From assembly GCA_022184915.1 (NCBI GenBank), contig JAGTJU010000004.1, positions 1 through 64,000 on the forward strand: DNA of 64,000 bases, in the 5' to 3' direction. The notes beneath the pieces were generated by a model. That model worked only from the letters and a program-made list of their open reading frames with translations. It had not been told where the DNA came from and made no database searches. The position numbers and the translations under genes were made by a program. Each line of letters starts with the position of its first letter. Within the stretch, counting starts at the first letter, position 1. This stretch comes from Myxococcales bacterium (lineage in GTDB: Bacteria; Myxococcota_A; Polyangia; Fen-1088). Of this stretch, positions 1-6,890 are shown piece by piece.

Positions 1-228
1 ACAGGGCGATTGGTCCAGCTTCCGAGCAGCAAGATCACGAGCGGCGATCCCCGCATGACCCTGGTGACCCCCGGTGATTCCGGCTTCAAGCCGAAGGTGA
101 ACCATGACGTGCCGGTGCATTCCGTGGCCGACTTTTTCGTGTCGGTGGCCCGAGCGGTCGGGGCGGACATCACCTCGTTCGGTGACCCCCGCATCAACAA
201 GGGTCCCCTGAACCAGATCTACGGTTGA
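1..228 (+). CDS. DUF1552 family protein, C-terminal fragment
   Basis: This frame is open from the first base, so the gene starts before the window and only about 75 C-terminal residues are seen. The tail contains SVADFFVSVARAVG and ends near SFGDP...GPLNQIYG. This resembles the end of secreted DUF1552 proteins of myxobacteria and planctomycetes, which are normally encoded next to DUF1592/DUF1588 proteins. Exactly such a gene follows 57 bases downstream in the same direction, and that pairing is the main support. The biochemical role of DUF1552 proteins is not established. The family call is an inference from a short fragment. Confidence 0.6.
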   Translation, partial: TGRLVQLPSSKITSGDPRMTLVTPGDSGFKPKVNHDVPVHSVADFFVSVARAVGADITSFGDPRINKGPLNQIYG

Positions 229-285
229 ACGCGTGCGGGGCGGTTCACCCAGGGCTCCCAGGGAAACTCCAAAGAAGGATCCACG

Positions 286-2003
286 ATGTACAGGATGGGA
301 ATCACAATCGCGGCTTTGTCGGGCCTGGCCGTTTCAGCGTGCACGGGCGCGGTGACGGGCTCTTCGTCGGCAGATCCCGACAGCCCCAGTTCGGACAGCC
401 CCGGGACGGACGATCCGACGAACCCGTCCGCAGGTGGCGGCGGTGCACCGGGGGCCGGGGGGGCAGGGGCGGGGGGCAGTCCCTCCGCAGGCCTTGGCTG
501 TGGGCCGCTGCCGCAGCGGCTGGTACGGCTAAATCCGGTGCAGCTGGAAAACACGCTCGTGGCGCTCAGCTCCAAGGTGAACGGTGTCGCGAGCGCCTTG
601 GCCCCGTTCGCCCCGGCCACCCGCTCGGCGTCAGGCCTGGATCTCACGGTGCCCCACGTGAATGCCCTCTTGACCTCCCTCGGCGGGGTCTCGGCGCAGT
701 TGGTCGCCAACAAGCGCGATGTCTCGGACTGTCTGGATGCGACGTCACCCAATGAAGATTGCGTGCGGGGCGCCATCGAGCGCCTCGTGCGCAAGGCCTT
801 CCGAAGACCGGCTCGCCCCGCCGAGACAGAGGCCTACCTCGGCTTCTATCGGGCCGAAAAGGGGCTCGACGGGCATGCGGTGGCGCTGGAGCAAGTCGCC
901 AATGCCATCCTGCTCTCCCACAACACGCTTTTTCGTTCCGAGTTCGGAGGGGCCCCGCAGGCGAAGGTCGTAGAACTTACACCTTTCGAGAAGGCAGATT
1001 TTCTCGCCTTCTCGCTCTCCAACGCGCCCCCGGATGCCGAGCTGCAAGCCGCGGCTGAAAAGGGCGACTTGGACGCGCCCGAGGGCATCTTGCGCGAAAG
1101 CCGTCGGTTGATGGCAGGCGTTGCGTCTTCGCGCGCACTGACGCAGTACTTCGATGACCTCGTGGGTGTCGATAGGGTCCTTTCAGCCCCGAAAAACGAG
1201 ATGTTTTTCCCCCAGTTCAAGACCGAGATCCGCGCGCTCATGCTCGCGGAGTACCGCGCGTTCGTCGAGCACGTGATCTGGAAGGGCGACGGACGGCTCG
1301 AGACCTTGCTGACGGCACCCTACACCTTCTTGAACAAGACCCTGGGCGGCTTTTATGGGCTCGGCGGGAGCGATGACGACAACACCTGGAAGCAGGTGAG
1401 CGCTGCGGAGCAGGGGCGGGCAGGTTTGCTGACCACCGGCGCCTTTCTGGCCACCTACGGCTTGGATGCGGACACCGACATCATTCGTCGCGGGCTCTTC
1501 GTCCGCGAGAAGCTGCTGTGCGATCACCTGCCCTCCGCCCCGGGCGACGTGAACGTCTTCCCGCTGCCTCCGGACGGGGCCAACACCCACCGGGAGCGGC
1601 TCGTCGCCCATGCCGCCGAGGAGAAATGCGCGCTCTGTCACCGCATGATGGATCCCATCGGCTTTGCGCTCGAGAACTTCGACTCGACGGGCGTTTACCG
1701 CACGATGGATGCGCGGGCAGGAAAGCCCATCGATGCGAGCGGCTACTTGTGGGAGCCGGGAGGGAACGTGGCGTTCACGGGCGCCCGGGAGATGGCAAAC
1801 GCCGTCGTGAGGCAACCCCGCGCCCACGACTGCTTTGCCCAGCGGGTCGAGGCGTTCGTCTTGGGTCAGGGCTTGGACGAGGCCGGAAGTTGCCAGAGTC
1901 GACGAGATCCTTCGTCGAGGCGCTCTCGCAGGAAGGCCTGCGGGAGGGCCTGGCGAAGCGCTTCGCCAACGGCGCCTTCTGGAAGCGCGCCGTCGCGATG
2001 TAA
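286..2003 (+). CDS. DUF1592/DUF1588/DUF1585 secreted lipoprotein, frame broken near its 3' end
   Basis: The product begins with a lipoprotein signal (lipobox VSAC near residue 19), followed by a Gly/Ala/Pro/Ser-rich linker to about residue 70. The body resembles the DUF1595-1592-1588-1585 array of large secreted proteins of myxobacteria and planctomycetes, and it has a CALCH (CxxCH, c-type haem) motif near residue 450. Reading straight through from 286 gives a stop at 2100, but after about 1890 that frame turns into a basic, unrelated tail. A family-like ending (FVEALSQEGLREGLAKRF, then FWKRAVAM) lies in frame 3 and stops at 2003, just before a strong hairpin. One missing base near 1890-1915 would join the two. 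This could be a real frameshift or a sequence error. The function is unknown. Confidence 0.7.
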
Positions 2004-2009
2004 TCGCAG

Positions 2010-2034
2010 AGCGGGCGCCGTGCAGGTGCCCGCT
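2010..2034 (+). terminator. hairpin after the DUF1592 gene
   Basis: Ten-base arms (2010-2019 and 2025-2034, with one G-T pair) close a five-base loop. The hairpin begins seven bases after the TAA at 2001-2003. There is no long T run, so it is a terminator-like hairpin rather than a perfect intrinsic terminator. Its position supports 2003, not 2100, as the true end of the gene. Confidence 0.5.
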
Positions 2035-2091
2035 GCCTCTACTCGCGCAGACTTGCTTCCTGCGGACGCATATTGTCCGCACGTTGGATTG

Positions 2092-2133
2092 TGGAGCTAA
2101 GCGGGGGGGAACCGCTGACCTCCTGAATGCCAT
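2092..2133 (-). repeat. 42-base direct copy of the tRNA-Ala 3' part (putative att site)
   Basis: This stretch matches 4403-4444, the 3' end of tRNA-Ala from the discriminator base to the anticodon loop, in the same orientation. It has 39 of 42 identical positions; the three mismatches are consecutive (2106-2108, in the T loop). The match stops abruptly inside the anticodon loop, so it cannot be a working tRNA. A duplicated tRNA 3' end on the far side of foreign genes is the classic product of tyrosine-recombinase integration. A small inverted repeat (CACCGC, four bases, GCGGTG; 2134-2149) directly adjoins it. Confidence 0.8.
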
Positions 2134-2243
2134 CACCGCGGTGGCGGTGTGAAATCAATAGCTTAGACGATCGTTCCGCGGAGAGGCGAAACGCCAGTAT
2201 TTTCGTGGGGTTGGGTAGGAACGATTGATTTCGAGCGTGTGTG

Positions 2244-2810
2244 TCAAGAAAGCCAACCCTGGCCTTGCAGTCGCTCCTGCGCGACCTCGATCTGCGCACG
2301 GGTGAACTGCTGCTTTCGCGAGTTCCAGCGTTGGACTGCTCCGACAATGTCGTCGGCGCCCTCAGCGCCCTCAGCCCGGACGACCCAATGGACCGTGGCC
2401 AGTAGTTCCATCCCGAATGGCGTCTCGAACCCGTCCAGCAGTGCCGCCACGCGCTCGAAGCGGGCTCTCGTGTCCTGCTGTGCCTCGAGGAGCTTCATTG
2501 CGTCGGCGACGGCGCCCGGGACGAGCTCCAACTGCTTGTAGGGATCGTCCCCGCCGTCCCCATATCCGGTCACGTAGTGACCTTCGATGCGGTTTAAAAC
2601 CTGCCGGAGGTTCTCGGCGTATGGCCCGTAGGGACCCTTCTCGAACTTGAGCCGAAGTTGTTCGCCCGCCTCTTGAGCGAAGTACATCAACTTGTGTAGT
2701 TCGAGGAGCGTGACGAATGGGTCCATCAGTCCGCTGAGGTAGCGATTCATGAGCCCAAGGAGGACGGCACGGCCGGGGGTCATGTTCGGAACCTCTTTGC
2801 TCTTGCTCAT
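2244..2810 (-). CDS. darG: DarG C-terminal (DarT-sequestering) half, separate ORF
   Basis: The 188-residue product starts MSKSKEVPNMTPGRAVLLG and continues LLELHKLMYFAQEAGEQLRL and GPYGPYAENLRQVLN. This resembles the second half of DarG antitoxins, which binds and neutralises DarT independently of the macrodomain. The ATG (2808-2810) overlaps the TGA of the macrodomain ORF as ATGA. The frame is also open further upstream through the C run, so one extra C there would fuse both halves into a normal-length DarG. It could be a separately translated, coupled subunit, the downstream part of a frameshifted gene, or a product of slippage. The family assignment is firm; the gene structure is not. Confidence 0.75.
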   Translation of the reverse strand: MSKSKEVPNMTPGRAVLLGLMNRYLSGLMDPFVTLLELHKLMYFAQEAGEQLRLKFEKGPYGPYAENLRQVLNRIEGHYVTGYGDGGDDPYKQLELVPGAVADAMKLLEAQQDTRARFERVAALLDGFETPFGMELLATVHWVVRAEGAEGADDIVGAVQRWNSRKQQFTRAQIEVAQERLQGQGWLS

Positions 2811-3280
2811 CGAGCTGACGGGGGGGGGCCTGAAGGCTCGTAGATCACCACCTCGACATCCGGGAGTGATTCGAATGCAGCTTCTATTCGTGGTCGAACA
2901 TCTGACCATCGCAGCCCGCCCAACCCGCAGCCAAGCGGTGGAACCGCGATTGAGCGAATGTTCTTGGCACGGACTTCTTCAACGAGCGCGTTAAGACCGG
3001 CGTTAATGTCTTCCATGCGGCTCTTGCCTCGCCAGTGGCGTTTCGTAGGGAAGTTGACGATGTATCTGGGGTTCGTCAGCTGCCCAGTTTCTACCGTGAG
3101 CATGGCCCCAGGGCGGACGTCCCCTTGCTTGCACGCCTTGGCGTAGACCTTGAAGTTATCCGGGTAACTCCTCTTGAACTGGGCCGCGATGCCCCTGCCC
3201 ATGAACCCGACGCAGTTGACCGTGTTCACGAGGGCTTCCACGTCCGCCCTGAGGATGTCTCCTTTGACCGTTCGTCTCAT
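2807..3280 (-). CDS. darG: DarG N-terminal macrodomain, DNA ADP-ribosyl hydrolase
   Basis: A 157-residue macrodomain protein. The ATG at 3278-3280 is preceded by a good AGGAG site and gives MRRTVKGDILRADVEALVN. Macrodomain signatures follow: NTVNCVGFMGRGIA in the ADP-ribose loop and AVPPLGCGLGGL near residue 120. In DarG this domain removes the ADP-ribose that DarT adds to thymidine in single-stranded DNA. The reading frame ends with SGPPPSAR and a stop immediately after nine C residues (2820-2828 on the plus strand as G), where known DarG proteins continue into the toxin-binding domain. It lies 16 bases after darT, so the pair is probably one transcript. Confidence 0.85.
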   Translation of the reverse strand: MRRTVKGDILRADVEALVNTVNCVGFMGRGIAAQFKRSYPDNFKVYAKACKQGDVRPGAMLTVETGQLTNPRYIVNFPTKRHWRGKSRMEDINAGLNALVEEVRAKNIRSIAVPPLGCGLGGLRWSDVRPRIEAAFESLPDVEVVIYEPSGPPPSAR

Positions 3281-3296
3281 CTGGAGGCTCCTTGCA

Positions 3297-3938
3297 CTAG
3301 AAATACCAATCTCGGCGGACAACGACCGGTGGTTGGTGGCCGATGGCTGCTTCGGCCGCGGCCTTTGTCGAAGCGTTGTACACACCGACCTGTGACACGA
3401 GTTCCCAGGGGCAGAGTTCCTCCAGTAGAAACTCCGCTTGTTTGGCTTCCTTCACTTCGGGATCGCGAAAATCCTGAGCAGCGATCGCATCCCAGTTCAG
3501 AAGACTCAGTTGAGACAGATCGGAGAAGAAGTCGAAGTTGTAAACCGTTGCAGCATTCCGCGGTGTCACAGCCCAGCGTCGGGGCGCTGATTGTGCCCAC
3601 GCCACCGCTGTCCGCATGTCGATCTCGAGATGAACGATCGGGTCCTGCCCTCCGCGATAGTCGAGCTGGACGTGATTGCCACGATACAGGACGAACAGCA
3701 TGATCGAACGCGGACACAGATAGAACGGGACACAATCGCCCACCGTAAGGCCGGGATGACAGCGCACCGGCAGAGCACGGCGGCGCGACTTGATGTCGGC
3801 GATACCGATGCCAGAGTTGGGGCCTCCCGCCGCGGCCACCGTGGAATCGCAGCGAAGGGCTCCGGCGGCCACAATTCCCTTGAGATTGCTCGCGTGGGTT
3901 ATGTCATACGCCTTGGGTTGGCTGGGAGGTTCGGTCAT
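3297..3938 (-). CDS. darT: DarT DNA thymidine ADP-ribosyltransferase toxin
   Basis: The 213-residue product fits the DarT (DUF4433) family. Near the N terminus it has YDITHASNLKGIVAAGAL. Then come IKSRRRALPV, VGDCVPFYLCPRSIML and, near residue 160, KEAKQAEFLLEE, which carries the glutamate expected to be catalytic. DarT uses NAD+ to ADP-ribosylate thymidine in single-stranded DNA, stalling replication; DarTG pairs act as toxin-antitoxin and phage-defence systems. All expected blocks are present and the frame is intact, so the toxin is probably active. The gene is first in the minus-strand unit, with darG 16 bases behind. A promoter-like sequence lies about 120 bases upstream. Confidence 0.9.
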   Translation of the reverse strand: MTEPPSQPKAYDITHASNLKGIVAAGALRCDSTVAAAGGPNSGIGIADIKSRRRALPVRCHPGLTVGDCVPFYLCPRSIMLFVLYRGNHVQLDYRGGQDPIVHLEIDMRTAVAWAQSAPRRWAVTPRNAATVYNFDFFSDLSQLSLLNWDAIAAQDFRDPEVKEAKQAEFLLEELCPWELVSQVGVYNASTKAAAEAAIGHQPPVVVRRDWYF

Positions 3939-4402
3939 GTCGCGGCCCGTCGATCACGCATACCGGCGAGATGATATCTGTAACCTACATACACCGAGGG
4001 CGGGCCCCGACCGGTCCCATCTTGAATCGCTTCTGCGCGCCTTCCACCTGAACACGTGTATAGTTTCCTGGGCGGTGTCTCGTCAAGCTCGAAGCTCCGC
4101 AAGCTTCCCAGGGATTTTCGAACCGTCAGACGCGGGAGACTCACTTTGCGGTCTGCAGTCTCAACTTCCAGAGTTGGAGGCGCGGCTTGTGTTCGGCATC
4201 GGGCAGCGTAATGTGAGCTGATAGGCACCAAGCCAGAGCTACGCCAAAAGGGACGCGGTTGCGGCAGCAAGGCAGAGCCGCACCCTCACAGTGCTCGAAG
4301 GAGGCAAACCGCACCGGATCCGCACCGGCACCTGATTCCCCTCCCGGGCCTCACCCGCGGAGGTCAGCCGAAAACGTCACTGATTCCGCGGTGTTGAGTT
4401 TG
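3939..4402. other. non-coding part of the island between darT and tRNA-Ala
   Basis: This 464-base stretch has no convincing gene. A minus-strand open frame (3935-4270) gives an Arg/Pro-rich product with no motif and overlaps the darT promoter. Apart from that promoter I see no remnant of an integrase. The end next to the tRNA (about 4270-4400) shows no recognised feature. Confidence 0.5.
4057..4086 (-). promoter_or_regulatory. predicted darTG promoter with overlapping palindrome
   Basis: On the minus strand there is TTGACG (4081-4086), an 18-base spacer and TATACA (4057-4062). This is a plausible sigma-70-type promoter giving a leader of roughly 110 bases before darT. An eight-base palindrome ACACGTGT (4052-4059) overlaps the -10 element and could be an operator. 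The call rests on sequence match only. Confidence 0.45.
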
Positions 4403-4475
4403 TGGAGCTAAGCGGGATCGAACCGCTGACCTCCTGAATGCCATTCAGGCGCTCTCCCAGCTGAGCTATAGCCCC
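4403..4475 (-). tRNA. tRNA-Ala (anticodon GGC)
   Basis: The minus strand folds as a full 73-base tRNA. The acceptor stem GGGGCTA pairs with TAGCTCC with one G-T pair, and the discriminator is A. The D arm is AGCTCAGCTGGGAGAGC, the anticodon arm CCTGA-ATGGCAT-TCAGG has anticodon GGC, and the T arm is AGCGGTTCGATCCCGCT. CCA is not encoded. The gene is intact even though its 3' half serves as the left boundary of the island, as expected when integration regenerates the tRNA. Confidence 0.95.
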
Positions 4476-4532
4476 GTAGATACGGTGAGATTCAGTTTTC
4501 AGGCCCGGCGGCCTTTCGGCGACGGGAGCGTT

Positions 4533-4561
4533 TGTCTACCAGCGCTTTTTTCCGGGGTCAA
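4533..4561 (-). promoter_or_regulatory. predicted tRNA-Ala promoter
   Basis: The minus strand reads TTGACC (4556-4561), a 17-base spacer and TAGACA (4533-4538), placed about 60 bases upstream of the tRNA 5' end. The -35 match is good and the -10 match is weak. Its presence argues that larB does not begin at the early in-frame ATG at 4532. Confidence 0.45.
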
Positions 4562-4681
4562 CGGGCAAGCGACGTAAATGTTCTCGAATCCCGAATCGCC
4601 TCTCGAAAGCCTCTCCTGCGCGGTGTGGGCCCCTCCGTTTCCGGGGTGTCACCGCGCCGCGGTTTGGTAGTCTCGCGCCCC

Positions 4682-5431
4682 ATGGACCCTCGCCAACTCC
4701 GAGACCTTCTCGAACGTGTTCAGGCCGGACAAGTTCCCGTCGACCAAGCCGAGCGCGAGCTTCGTGATCTGCCGTTTCGCTCGCTGGGCTTTGCCCACGC
4801 AGACACCCACCGCCACCTCCGTACCGGATTCCCAGAGGTCATTTACGGCCCGGGCAAAACGGCCGAACAGATCGCGCGGCTTTTGCGCGAGTTGGGCGCA
4901 CGCACCACGGTCATGGCTACGCGCGTTTCGGCAGAGGTGGCCGCTGCCGTATCTCGGGAGGTCCCCGAAGCCCGGTACCTGCCCGTGCCTCGACTGCTGG
5001 TTTATGGCGCCGAACCTCCTCGCGACAAGGGGCGTGGCACCGTGGCCGTGCTGACGGCGGGTACGTCGGACATTCCCGTGGCGGAAGAAGCGGCAACGAC
5101 CTGCGAGCTGGATGGCAACGAAGTGGTGCGCATCTTCGATGTGGGCGTGGCCGGGCTTCACCGCTTGCTTGCCCACCGCGAGACGATCGAGACCTGCGAA
5201 GTGGCCGTGGTGGTGGCCGGCATGGATGGCGTTTTGCCCACCGTGACCGCAGGGCTCTTCAACCGTCCCGTGATCGCGGTCCCCACCAGTGTGGGCTACG
5301 GCGCGAGCTTCAACGGTGTGGCGGGCCTGCTCACGATGCTGAACGCGTGCGCCGCCGGCGTGGCTGTCGTAAACATCGACAACGGCTTCGGGGGAGGTCG
5401 TATGGCGTCTCTTCTGAACCGCAAGCGCTGA
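4682..5431 (+). CDS. larB: LarB, pyridinium-3,5-biscarboxylic acid mononucleotide synthase
   Basis: A 249-residue protein beginning MDPRQLRDLLERVQAGQV. LarB carboxylates and hydrolyses nicotinate adenine dinucleotide in the first step of nickel-pincer nucleotide (NPN) cofactor synthesis. The family signatures are present: FGFPEV-like RTGFPEVIYGPGKT, LTAGTSDIPVAEEA and LNACAAGVAVVNIDNGFGGG. The last contains the Cys expected to attack the pyridine ring. The frame stays open to an ATG at 4532, but the extra 50 residues are not family-like and would overlap the tRNA promoter, so 4682 is preferred. larC follows 49 bases later. larE and larA are not in the window. Confidence 0.93.
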   Translation: MDPRQLRDLLERVQAGQVPVDQAERELRDLPFRSLGFAHADTHRHLRTGFPEVIYGPGKTAEQIARLLRELGARTTVMATRVSAEVAAAVSREVPEARYLPVPRLLVYGAEPPRDKGRGTVAVLTAGTSDIPVAEEAATTCELDGNEVVRIFDVGVAGLHRLLAHRETIETCEVAVVVAGMDGVLPTVTAGLFNRPVIAVPTSVGYGASFNGVAGLLTMLNACAAGVAVVNIDNGFGGGRMASLLNRKR

Positions 5432-5480
5432 GCGCAAGCTTCACCCTCCCTGCGGCTTTTCCGAGAGGCGTCTGCCGGTC

Positions 5481-6890
5481 ATGGCCCGAAATCCCGTCAC
5501 AGATCTGCGCGGCGCGCACCTTCACTTCGACCCGCATGCCGGCATCGCGGGTGACATGACCGTGGCCGCTCTCGTCGACCTCGGTGTCCCGCGGGACGTG
5601 ATCACCGGCGCCGTCGAGGCACTGGGCCTCGAGGGGCTCGAAACCCGCTTCGAGGCGCGGAAACGGGGGGCCTTTGTGGCCACCGGTTTCGTGGTGACCT
5701 GTCCGTCCGGGGTGAGCCCAGCCAAGGGCAAGCGGAGGGCGCACGCTCACGGTCACGCTCACCCCACGCACCACGCTCACGACGAAGCCCACTCGCACCA
5801 CGATCACGAAGCGCACGGGCACGACCATGAAGCTCACGCCCACCGCGACTACGCCGAGATTCGCGAACGTCTCCGCAAGGCGCGTCTCGCGCCCGCCACG
5901 AGGGACCTGGCGCTCGCGATCTTCGAGCGCATCGCCATCGTGGAAGGGGCCCGGCACGGCGTGCCCGTCGACGAGGTGACGTTTCACGAGGTGGGGGCCT
6001 GGGATTCGCTCGCAGACATCGTGGGTGCGGCCGCCGCGCTTTCGTACATCGCACCGGCTTCGGTGAGCAGCGGGCCCGTCGTGCTCGGCACGGGCCAGGT
6101 CAAGACGGCACATGGCCTTTTGCCTGTGCCCGCCCCGGCCACGGCGGCCCTGCTGCAGGGCCTACCCGTGCTCAGCGAGGGCAAAGGTGAGCTGACCACA
6201 CCCACGGGGGCCGCGATTCTGGCGGCGATCGTGGAGCGGTTCGGGCCTGCGCCCCCCATGCAGTTGTTGGCCACGGGCTATGGCGCGGGAACGAAGGAGT
6301 TACCCGACCGACCGAACGTGCTGCGTGTCATGGCGGGCAAACCCTTGGGGCAAGGTCTGCCCGACGCCAGCGCTCAGGTTTGGCTGCTGCAAACGAACGT
6401 CGACGACATGTCGGGCCAGCTCGTCGCACCGCTCGTCGAAGCCCTCTTCGACGCGGGAGCCGTGGACGCATGGTGTACGCCCATCTTCATGAAAAAGGGC
6501 CGCCCCGCCGTGGAGGTCTCGGCCCTGGCGCCGCCCGCCGTGAAGGCCGCGGTCGAGAACGCCTTCTTCGTTCACTCGAGCACGCTCGGCGTGAGGAGCA
6601 CGCCTTACCACCGGACCGTGCTCGGTCGTGCACACGCCACGGTCGAGACGCGTCTTGGCACCGTGAAGGTCAAGCTGGCGTCACGCGATGGCGAGATTAT
6701 CGGCGTGAGCCCCGAGTTCGAGGACTGTCGCGCGTTGGCGCGCCGTATCGGCAAGCCGGTGCGTGAGGTGTACGAAGAGGCGGCCGCGTCGGCCCGGGCG
6801 CTGCGTACGAACCCGGGCCCTGCGCCCGGCCCTCGAAAGACCGCCGCCGCTCCCCCCGCCAAAAAGGGCCGTCGGAGCCCGCGCCGATGA
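5481..6890 (+). CDS. larC: LarC, nickel insertion protein for the NPN cofactor
   Basis: A 469-residue single-chain LarC, unlike Lactiplantibacillus LarC, which is made by programmed frameshifting. LarC inserts nickel into the bis-thiocarboxylate precursor using CTP. Family motifs include HFDPHAGIAGDMTVAAL at the N terminus, EVTFHEVGAWDSLADIVG, and TNVDDMSGQLVAPLVEALF with FMKKGRPAVEV in the C-terminal part. A strongly His-rich insert (about residues 86-122, repeated HxH) is likely to hold metal. The Lys/Arg/Pro-rich tail runs into the start of the next gene, overlapping it by ATGA at 6887-6890. Confidence 0.95.
   Translation: MARNPVTDLRGAHLHFDPHAGIAGDMTVAALVDLGVPRDVITGAVEALGLEGLETRFEARKRGAFVATGFVVTCPSGVSPAKGKRRAHAHGHAHPTHHAHDEAHSHHDHEAHGHDHEAHAHRDYAEIRERLRKARLAPATRDLALAIFERIAIVEGARHGVPVDEVTFHEVGAWDSLADIVGAAAALSYIAPASVSSGPVVLGTGQVKTAHGLLPVPAPATAALLQGLPVLSEGKGELTTPTGAAILAAIVERFGPAPPMQLLATGYGAGTKELPDRPNVLRVMAGKPLGQGLPDASAQVWLLQTNVDDMSGQLVAPLVEALFDAGAVDAWCTPIFMKKGRPAVEVSALAPPAVKAAVENAFFVHSSTLGVRSTPYHRTVLGRAHATVETRLGTVKVKLASRDGEIIGVSPEFEDCRALARRIGKPVREVYEEAAASARALRTNPGPAPGPRKTAAAPPAKKGRRSPRR

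Larger units (their letters stand above)
2092..4444. mobile_element. putative tRNA-Ala integrated mini-island carrying DarTG
   Basis: The segment is bounded by the tRNA-Ala 3' end (4403-4444) and its direct copy (2092-2133). Its only recognisable genes are darT and the two parts of darG, all on the minus strand. A 60-base sample at 3421-3480 is 50% GC by hand count, against 68% in a sample from larB (4981-5040), which suggests a foreign origin. No integrase, excisionase or replication gene was found in any frame. It may therefore be a decayed island, a cassette moved in trans, or the stable remnant of a larger element. The boundaries are inferred only from the repeat. Confidence 0.65.

Noticed and set aside
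219-794. Large minus-strand ORFs opposite clear genes here and across the window
   Set aside because: They are mirror frames produced by high GC at third codon positions, with Arg/Pro/Ala-rich products and no motifs.
2092-2133. A second tRNA gene
   Set aside because: Only the 3' part is present; the D arm and 5' acceptor strand are missing and the T loop has three changes, so it cannot fold as a tRNA.
2807-3280. Stand-alone macrodomain protein unrelated to DarT
   Set aside because: It is 16 bases from an intact darT, and the other half of DarG follows immediately in the next frame.
3935-4270. Minus-strand open frame as a possible island integrase or excisionase
   Set aside because: The product is short and Arg/Pro-rich, shows no tyrosine-recombinase or HTH motif, and overlaps the darT promoter.
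5736-5850. Repetitive CAC/GCTCAC sequence as a CRISPR-like or regulatory repeat
   Set aside because: It is the codon pattern of the His-rich insert in LarC, in frame and without spacers.
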